DNA of 22,356 nucleotides from Chara braunii. Its lineage: Eukaryota > Streptophyta > Charophyceae > Charales > Characeae. Below, in pieces: positions 17,054-22,356 of this stretch. The position numbers and the translations under genes are program-made. Under the pieces are notes generated by a model that saw only the letters and a list, made by a program, of their open reading frames with translations, did no database searches and was not told the origin of the DNA. How positions within the stretch are numbered: position 1 is the first letter of the stretch; every line of letters begins with the position of its first letter. Where the stretch lies: NCBI GenBank assembly GCA_003427395.1, contig BFEA01000131.1, forward strand, positions 1,567,157-1,589,512, written 5' to 3'.

Positions 17054-17187
17054 CAAGCAACTGCGGTACGTATGGCACAAACTGCCTCATGTGTCCACGC
17101 TACGCTTCTACAACGTACGGCAAGCAACTGCAGTAGGTATGGCACAAACTGCCGCATGTGTACACACTACCCTCCTGCAATGCACAG
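17054..17187 (+). repeat. 67-bp tandem duplication
   Basis: CAAGCAACTGCRGTASGTAT starts at 17054 and 17121; the two units (17054-17120 and 17121-17187) are about 80% alike. Each ends in a MITE family 1 arm-like word (CTACAACGTACGG and CTGCAATGCACAGT), so the duplication includes the left end of the adjacent degenerate MITE. Confidence 0.8.
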
Positions 17188-17260
17188 TCATTATAGCTGT
17201 ATCTGACCTGACTGTTGCCCTAAATACAGTTGTAAGGACTGCATGTGTTCAACAAAAGGA
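17167..17260 (+). mobile_element. MITE family 1, degenerate copy 2
   Basis: CATTATAGCTGTATCTG, TGTTGCC and AAATACAG align in order with the interior of the intact copy at 17915-18019. The left end retains TACC but has a small deletion, and the right terminal repeat is eroded (TGTTCAACAAAAGGAC for the expected TATTCAGGTGAAGAC). Confidence 0.55.
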
Positions 17261-17373
17261 CTTGAAAAGAATCAGCTTCTTGCAATCAAAGAATGCACTC
17301 ACAGCAGCAGGACCACTGCAGCGCTAGCCGGACTCGAATCCACAAAAGGCGCGCGAAGCGCCGCCACGATGTT

Positions 17374-17478
17374 TGTATCTAACCGTTTACAGGTGAACTT
17401 GCACAAGAGTTTTTTAACTTGTTTATGGATGGCATTGCGGTCAGATACATCCAGGTTCGCCTGCGAGTTGACAGATTT
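17374..17478 (+). mobile_element. MITE-like family 2, copy 2
   Basis: It begins with the 25-bp end TGTATCTAACCG...GTGAAC (17374-17398) and has the same ~65-bp interior as the copy at 15402-15500, in opposite orientation. The far terminal repeat is recognizable only as GTTCGCCTG (17455-17463). No clear target duplication is seen. Confidence 0.6.
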
Positions 17479-17914
17479 GCCCATGATAAAAGACGGCGCA
17501 GAGATCATCACAAAACAATAATAGCAAGTTCTATTTCCATGGCGCTAGATGGCAAGATGAACTGGGATGTTATTACTGTTTTTCTGCAGTATAACGGCCA
17601 CAACGCATTTGCAGTGGTTGTGGAAAACCATCACATTTTCGATGTGGATTATAAACTTCGAAGTCATCAATCTGCTATCAGTCCCACTGATATGCAGATG
17701 AAGTACACCTTGAAATTGTTTCAGGTAAACGGACATACGCACCTCGTGCTACCCTAATGTTTTATGCAGTAATACGGTAATACCTGCTAATGCCCTGCCA
17801 ACCAGGCCAGATGGGTAGAAGCACACTATATGCAGATAGCGCCTACGCAGGGCCCGTGTTACCTAGCTGGACCCTGAAAGGGGGCCTGCAATGCCTGCCA
17901 TTACTAACATACTA
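17479..17914. other. Unassigned sequence with a short open frame
   Basis: A + strand frame runs 17419-17757 (112 codons). Its first part is MITE family 2 sequence and the rest shows no domain I recognize (for example FLQYNGHNAFAVVVENHH). It is composition-normal, so it could be a decayed coding fragment. Confidence 0.3.
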
Positions 17915-18019
17915 CCGTCTTCGCCTGAATACAATGTACGGTCATTATTGGTGTATCTCGACTCATTGTTGCCCCAAATACAGCTATAATAACCGTACGT
18001 TGTATTCAGGTGAAGACGG
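17915..18019 (+). mobile_element. MITE family 1, copy 3 (best preserved)
   Basis: It begins CCGTCTTCGCCTGAATACAA and ends in the complementary sequence, the arms matching over nearly 50 bp with few mismatches. A ~12-nt loop lies around CTCATTGTTGCC. TA precedes the left end (17913-17914); the right flank is TC, probably a mutated TA. It has no coding capacity. Confidence 0.75.
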
Positions 18020-18275
18020 TCATCACCGATACCGACCTTCTCCGTGCTTCAAACCGCAGTTGTTTCCCAGTTCCACTGCATGGTTTGCCCACATGATTTC
18101 CCTACTGGTTTTAGTTAGGCCATGAACGCTAAATACAAAAATAGCATTCTTGCTTGCAGGGAGTTGTCGTGTCCTTGTGCCTTCGCAGTCATCCTCTTGT
18201 GCCCTCCATCTCTGCTTCCCCATCTGTCTTTGCCATCACCATCCGTCTCCTTTCACTCTCACACGTGCTCGTTCG
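18020..18275. other. Unassigned sequence
   Basis: No recognizable gene or repeat; pyrimidine-rich toward the right. Confidence 0.4.
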
Positions 18276-18330
18276 CACACAAAACACACACACACACACA
18301 CACAAACAAAACACACACAAAAACACACAA
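18276..18330 (+). repeat. (AC)n microsatellite, imperfect
   Basis: AC dinucleotides interrupted by AAAC and CAAA. Confidence 0.9.
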
Positions 18331-18345
18331 CATCATGATTGCATA

Positions 18346-18423
18346 CCCTGACGGTCCGCGGCCCTTGACTCGTCAGATGCCAACCAGCCAACCGGTTGGC
18401 TTGTCGGCACCTACCGGTCAGGG
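18346..18423. other. Foldback with a central 32-bp imperfect palindrome
   Basis: CCCTGACGGT (18346-18355) and ACCGGTCAGGG (18413-18423) form inverted ends with one bulge. Between them AGCCAACCGGTTGGCT (18386-18401) is a perfect 16-bp palindrome, extending to 32 bp (18378-18409) with two mismatched pairs. It could be a small foldback transposon or a cruciform-forming site. Confidence 0.75.
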
Positions 18424-18462
18424 GACGTTGGCACCCTGCAAAAAAAAGAAAAAAGGAAGGGG

Positions 18463-18655
18463 TCCAGAACCCCTAATAACCCCACCACCCCCATACCCAA
18501 CCCCAATAACCCCATACACCCCCCCAACACCCCCAAACAGCCCCCCAACACCATCATACCCCCCCCGATACCCCCTATACCACCCCTATATCTCCCTATA
18601 CCCCTCCCCTATACTCCCCCCCCATACCCCCACCCCATACCCCCCCTCATCCCCA
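18463..18655 (+). repeat. C-rich, G-poor strand-asymmetric tract
   Basis: Runs of three to seven C separated by ATA, TA, AA or CA cover about 190 bp with very few G. The - strand therefore has many closely spaced G runs that could form quadruplexes. The proline-rich reading across it is an artefact of composition. Confidence 0.85.
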
Positions 18656-18674
18656 AAAGTTTCTCACCGGATTT

Positions 18675-18704
18675 GGGCTGTACTCAGCAAGCGCAGTACA
18701 GCCC
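18675..18704. other. Perfect 10-bp stem hairpin
   Basis: GGGCTGTACT (18675-18684) pairs with AGTACAGCCC (18695-18704) around a 10-nt loop, immediately after the C-rich tract. Confidence 0.8.
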
Positions 18705-18760
18705 CCAACTCAGATTTGAAAAGAAAAAAGTGGATGGCTGTTTTCTAAATGGTTGGCAGA

Positions 18761-18791
18761 CAGCCGACCGGCCGGCCCTGCTGGTCGGCTG
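18761..18791. other. Perfect 9-bp stem hairpin
   Basis: CAGCCGACC (18761-18769) pairs with GGTCGGCTG (18783-18791) around a GC-rich 13-nt loop containing GGCCGGCC. Confidence 0.8.
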
Positions 18792-19124
18792 CAATACGGT
18801 CAGCGGTCGGGGGAGGCGGGTATAACCATGCACAAAATGCATACACCATATAAGCTGTACAATGCCTATTTCAAAATCAGAGTTCAAATGGAGCAGACGC
18901 AACTGAAGTAGTAGCGGAAAAAGAGGGTGTGGAAAGTCTGGTGGATAGCACACAGATGTTAGTAGAAAAACGAAATATATGTTCAAGTTCTGTTTTAGCT
19001 TCCAAGATGCATCTGTGCTGGATTGCACTTTTGTTAAGAAGAAGAAAGAAATGAATCACTCACCAAACCCCACAGTTAGTGAGTGACTGCAAGCCCCTCA
19101 CCGCACAGTTGACGCTGTCGTACC
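18792..19124. other. Unassigned sequence
   Basis: No recognizable gene, RNA gene or repeat. Confidence 0.4.
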
Positions 19125-19146
19125 AAATACCCTTACAAGGGTATTT
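19125..19146. other. Near-perfect 22-bp palindrome
   Basis: AAATACCCTT (19125-19134) and AAGGGTATTT (19137-19146) are exact inverted copies separated by two bases. Confidence 0.9.
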
Positions 19147-19711
19147 CGCGTGCTTTTTGCAAGTCACACACGGTGCGGCGTTGTTCGCAGTTGATGACGT
19201 CCTTCCTAGCCGAGGCGCGGCCGCCGCTGCGGTTGCCGAGTTCGGAACTGGAGCAAGCCGGTGTGTGGACAAGTGGCGTGCCGGCGCTCGCCTGTTTGGC
19301 CGCGGATGCGGGCGGCGGACCGCGTGCTCGTGGAAAGAAGTTGGCTTTTCACCTTTACCGCGCGGCGTGCCCAGTGTGTCAAGCGGCCGGCGCGTTAGGG
19401 GTGTGCGGCACCTAAGACCCGGGGGTCATACCACCAGAGCAGAGGGTGATATGCCGGCAACGAGCATAGCCCAGGCCCCTTCACCACGTGCACAGGAATT
19501 TTCCGACCGAGGGGTTCGAATGGTAGGCCTAGGTGTGGCCTCCGTACATTTTGCAGACCCGGGCGTGGTGCTAGTCCCAGACTTGGGCCTAGCTGTATTG
19601 GTTACATTGTTTGTCTGTTACTACAGAAGTGCGGGGATCAAGACCAACTGCTGGCAGCGATGGAGCTCTGCGCCCATAGTCAAAGGGCGCTTGGCCACCA
19701 CAAAGCGTTGA
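19147..19711 (+). other. GC- and CpG-rich segment with unassigned open frames
   Basis: The stretch 19170-19430 is rich in CG dinucleotides (GCGCGGCCGCCGCTGCGG and similar) in an otherwise CpG-modest window. Overlapping + frames run 19079-19711 (210 codons) and 19173-19415 (80 codons, ending CPVCQAAGALGVCG). Neither shows a domain I recognize, and two overlapping long frames are expected by chance at this GC content. It could be an exon, a CpG-rich regulatory patch, or a fragment of another element. Confidence 0.3.
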
Positions 19712-20871
19712 AGTCCGCCTACCGCTCCTCTCAGCAGTGTGCAGAAGAGGGTAGGACTCGCAATCGCCACACGAGATTAACCTCTTAAGATGCATGTGGG
19801 TACCGCGTGGTTGTGGGTACCACATAGTACGCTGTCATTGTGACTGCTTCGTATTCATCCATAGCTAGTCGATATGATAAAGCTGGCGGCACCGAGCTAT
19901 TTATTCAGAGGCTCGCGCGCGTCCCCGTTTATTCTGTCGACAAAAGTTTATGGGTTGAAAGTGAATAAGGGACTAGGCTCGATTTACGTATGAAGCTTGG
20001 ATTTTATTTTTGGGAAGTGTACTGCGTGGTTAGATTGGTCGTCCTAGTCGGCCGGTGTAGGATCGTTTTCAGGAGACCAGCACCTCCGGCAACGATGCAC
20101 ACATGGGTCCAATTCGGGCGTTAACTGCACGCACCTCCTATGCTACAGCTAACGAGAAACGCCCTCGGCTGGGCCACCTCTGGTTCCGTAGCTCAATGGA
20201 GATATGCCCACCTAAGGGATGGTGACATCTCCCACGGGTGGAGGTAAGTTGTACCTTGTGTGGCCCCATGCTTTCGCAGGGGTTCGCGAGAGGTACGGCT
20301 GGTGCACTCGGCCGGAGTGGCAAGGCTCTGCGACAAAATCCTGCTTGGCGCGGCTGGGAGGGTCCCCCGGCTGGACCGATGCGCTCAACAACGCAATTTG
20401 TGAATGACTGCAAAAGCGCAATCCTTGGAGCACCTATGTGTTTGAAGGAGTTGACATCGTAAGGAGGTGTTCTAGGACCCTCACCGGTCAGATTCTGGGT
20501 CTTTACGGGGAGAGGGTTAAGTGAAATTCGCCTGGCGGACTGCGACACATCGTAGCGGCATTAAACAACCTGGATTTTGCAATAGTGGAGGAGGAAATAA
20601 GGTTGGATTAGGCAGCAAACTCGGTGTACACTGTTCTTGGCTCGCGTGTAGTGGGAGTGAATCTGTGATTACACAAAGCTTGATACTCGTCTGATGTCAT
20701 TCCAACTATGATTACATTATCCACCCTGCTCGATACTCTCAAAAGAGCCATTTCAGTCCCTCTTAACAAAGCTCATGTTTACACAACGCTGAATATAAAC
20801 ATATCAACCTGTTCTATGCTACTGGCCCAGGAACCGACCTGCTGGCATGCACAAGTCCACTGCCCTTCATT
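19712..20871. other. Unassigned sequence with small hairpins
   Basis: ATGTGGGTACC (19794-19804) pairs with GGTACCACAT (19816-19825) with one bulge. A tRNA-like A-box word (TAGCTCAATGGA, from 20189) occurs without a B box at tRNA spacing. Overlapping open frames at 20138-20548 on both strands show no domain. Confidence 0.4.
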
Positions 20872-20922
20872 CCGCAAACCATATGAGGCGTTTGCGGTTC
20901 TGACAACCTCATATGAGGCGTC
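20872..20922. other. Hairpin with repeated loop word
   Basis: CCGCAAAC (20872-20879) pairs exactly with GTTTGCGG (20890-20897). The loop word ATATGAGGCGT recurs 30 bp downstream (20881 and 20911). Confidence 0.8.
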
Positions 20923-20929
20923 CGGCTTT

Positions 20930-21016
20930 TTTTTTAAGAACCAAAACACTCACCCAGGCCCCACCTATTCTTGGGGGCGGCATTCCGGTTGCTTATCACC
21001 GGCAAGCATGAATAAA
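20930..21016 (-). repeat. Dispersed repeat family C, copy 2
   Basis: In the same orientation as the copy at 12925-13010: CCTATTCT.GGGG, CGGTT.CT and CACCGGCAAG...GAATA align in order on the + strand, with a T-rich flank on the left (20927-20935), i.e. an A-rich tail on the - strand. It is diverged, so the assignment is moderate. Confidence 0.5.
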
Positions 21017-21184
21017 GACCACGAAGAGATGGACGAGCAGCTCTGCCCAGGTCCTAGCCGCCCAGGGCAGTGGGCCGTTTTTGCTTCACAGCGGGGGGTA
21101 GTGTAACTTTCCCCGACTCGGATTCCTCTAGCAGGGAGATTGTGGCATACTGCGCAGCCACACGGGCCTGCAGGGCCCGACCAG
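21017..21184. other. Short unassigned spacer
   Basis: No recognizable gene; the last part (GGGCCTGCAGGGCCC) is a palindrome resembling the GGGCCTACAGGCCC hairpin of the tandem array that follows. Confidence 0.4.
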
Positions 21185-21373
21185 CGTTTTCAGCCTAAAA
21201 GCCTGAAAACAAGGGCCTACAGGCCCTCTGTCGTTTTCAGCCTAAAATCCTGAAAACAAGGGCCTACAGGCCCTGTGTCGTTTTCAGCCTGAAAGCCTGC
21301 CCTATGTCGTTTCAGCCTAAAACAGGGCCCTCCAGGCCCTGAGTCTTTTCAGCTTGAAACGGAGGGCCCTGAT
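21185..21373 (+). repeat. 47-bp tandem array, each unit with two hairpins
   Basis: Units start with CGTTTTCAGCC at 21185, 21232 and 21279, then shortened units at 21308 and 21345. A full unit contains GTTTTCAG...CTGAAAAC (8-bp stem, ~9-nt loop) followed by GGGCCTACAGGCCC (6-bp stem, 2-nt loop). Units 1 and 2 are nearly identical; later units lose the second half of the first stem or parts of the second. No CRISPR-like spacers are present; the array is contiguous. Confidence 0.88.
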
Positions 21374-21627
21374 CCACCTGCCCTGAAACTTAGGCACCAG
21401 ACCAGGGTTTTAGCACAGGCCATTTTTGGCCTGTTTTCAAGACAACCCTTGTTTGAACTTCAACGCCAGGGTTTGGCACGTTTTGGCATTGGCAAGAGCA
21501 GCCTCCTGGACGGCCCAGCACTATGTAAGACTGGCCCGCCCTACAGGCTGCAGACAGTCACGAGGTAGTTCATAGGAACTTCCCAGGCACTTCACGTGCG
21601 GGAGGCAGGAGGCAGTTTTCAGGATTC
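21374..21627. other. Unassigned sequence between tandem array and repeat A
   Basis: It contains one further hairpin (CAGGCC/GGCCTG near 21417-21434) that resembles the array's second stem. No coding region is recognized. Confidence 0.4.
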
Positions 21628-21955
21628 GGCAGCAGCACTCTGGAGGAGCGCTGCAGTAGTAGTAGTAGTGTTAGCAGTGGTCTTCAACGCTGGGCACTAT
21701 CAGGAGCTAGAGTAGTAGTGGAGAGAGAGGCCAGGGAGACTTACCTGTGGCGCGATAGCTCCAGCTTCGTCTTCGATGTACCTGCAACAAGGCGTCACCT
21801 TCACAGGTCAGTACCAGACTGAGAGAGAGAGAGAGAGAGTTCTCCTTTTTCCTCTTGTAAGTCCACCATCTTCTCCTCCCCTCTCGCTACCTGACTTCTC
21901 AGTATCTGCAGACTACGAGAGAGAGAGAGATTGGTGACTTTGGGACTTGACGACA
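21628..21955 (+). repeat. Dispersed repeat family A, copy 2, with intron-like segment
   Basis: It is collinear with 14386-14775: GGCAGCAG, GGAGCGCTG, CTTACCTG, GGCGCGATAGCTCCAG, CACAG|GTCAGT, a pyrimidine tract, CTCAG and GCAGACTAC. The intron-like segment would be 21807-21902 (96 nt). GA microsatellite runs (21822-21839 and 21917-21930) have expanded inside it. Confidence 0.6.
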
Positions 21956-22030
21956 ATTGGGTACGGACTGACGCTCCCCAGAATGGATATGGAGCAAGGA
22001 CCATAAGGCCCTGTTTTGATTAAAAACAAA
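21955..22030 (+). repeat. Dispersed repeat family C, copy 3
   Basis: GTACGGACTGACGCTCCCCA, GAATGGATATGGAGC and GGACCATAAGGCCCTGTTTT match the - strand of 12925-12980 closely. The copy ends in an A-rich tail (GATTAAAAACAAAAAACAAAA). Confidence 0.7.
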
Positions 22031-22035
22031 AAACA

Positions 22036-22126
22036 AAAGGATGCCCGAACATTATAGCGGTATTTGGGGCATCTTTCAGACCAGATGCAGCAACAATGAC
22101 CGGGCGTTTTATTCGTACGAAGACGG
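22036..22126 (-). mobile_element. MITE family 1, copy 4 (one end missing)
   Basis: Read on the - strand it begins CCGTCTTCGTACGAATA and has CGGTCATTGTTG, GCATCT and GCCCCAAATACCGCTATAAT in the same order as 17915-18019. TA flanks the intact end (22127-22128). The other terminal repeat is absent where the A-rich tail of the family C repeat abuts. Confidence 0.6.
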
Positions 22127-22356
22127 TAGGCTGGTCGAATGAATATCACCAGCAAGGGAAATGGGTACTTGGGCATGCCGATACAGATATGGGCTTCCGG
22201 ACGCAGATTTCAGAAAGCAGCTAAAAGAGCCCAAGTGGCAGAATGAAACGGTATTCACCAATTCGTGGTAGCTGAGGTAGATCCCAGGGCTCGATCCCTA
22301 GTTCCCCAACTTACCTGTGTACAATACCTGCGTCAACTCGAAGAGTTGAACCTGCG
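22127..22356. other. Unassigned sequence to window end
   Basis: No recognizable gene. TGGTAGCTGAGGTAG (from 22266) resembles the A-box region of the SINE candidate at 8365, and GGCTCGATCCC (22288-22298) resembles a B box, but the spacing of 19 nt is far too short for a tRNA. Confidence 0.35.

Noticed and set aside
17325-17342. B-box-like GGACTCGAATCC
   Set aside because: No matching A box or tRNA fold around it.
18122-18748. 208-codon proline-rich frame
   Set aside because: Generated by the AC microsatellite and C-rich tract; composition artefact.
20181-20250. tRNA gene beginning GGTTCCGTAGCTCAATGGAGA
   Set aside because: The A box is good, but there is no B box at tRNA spacing and the acceptor stem cannot be formed.
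21185-21373. CRISPR array
   Set aside because: Units are contiguous with no unique spacers and no cas genes, and the setting is eukaryotic repeat DNA.

Overview
The window is eukaryotic, intergenic, repeat-dense DNA. It contains microsatellites, homopolymer runs, an assembly gap inside a (CT)n tract, a decayed LTR retrotransposon with poly-A retroposons nested in it, several foldback (MITE-like) families and dispersed repeats with A-rich tails. I found no convincing single-copy host gene, tRNA, rRNA or CRISPR array. The Gag and Pol sequence of the retrotransposon resembles Ty3/gypsy elements I associate with charophyte green algae such as Chara braunii. That assignment rests on remembered family resemblance and has not been searched.

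Left third (1-7.98 kb). A purine-rich tract and a TTGACC minisatellite (306-450) lead into a presumed retrotransposon leader. A degenerate Ty3/gypsy element on the + strand follows: Gag (1044-1424 and 2759-4165), protease (4166-4877), reverse transcriptase (4878-5813), RNase H (6695-7222) and a truncated integrase (7223-7935). Two other elements interrupt it. An insertion of about 1.33 kb (1425-2758) splits gag and one of about 0.88 kb (5814-6692) splits RT/RNase H. Both end in poly-A and share a tail of about 50 bp with a hairpin, so they look like members of one non-LTR retroposon lineage. The host element carries at least seven in-frame stops, several frameshifts, a hit in the protease catalytic Asp codon and a deletion of the second integrase Asp. 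No 3' LTR is visible.

Middle (8-13.9 kb). This part holds a 90-bp duplication, a tRNA-like SINE candidate (8341-8653), long AT-rich non-coding stretches, a (CT)n/(AC)n microsatellite containing 346 N, a 27-G run, a 40-bp perfect direct repeat spaced 100 bp, and one copy of an A-tailed dispersed repeat (family C).

Right third (13.9-22.36 kb). This is a dense field of small non-autonomous elements. They include a TA-flanked MITE family with CCGTCTTC ends (13885-13992, 17915-18019, degenerate copies at 17167-17260 and 22036-22126), a second MITE-like family with TGTATCTAACCG ends (15402 and 17374), a foldback at 15563-15664, and several palindromes. There are also two copies of a dispersed repeat containing an intron-like segment (14386-14775 and 21628-21955), a C-rich strand-asymmetric tract (18463-18655), a GC/CpG-rich patch (19170-19430), and a 47-bp tandem array whose units each carry two hairpins (21185-21373).

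These parts do not form a gene system. The window reads as layered transposon history: a gypsy element, retroposons inserted into it, and small DNA elements accumulated downstream. The most useful second looks are the conserved 3' hairpin of the two nested retroposons, the CCGTCTTC MITE family, the 47-bp double-hairpin array and the intron-bearing dispersed repeat.
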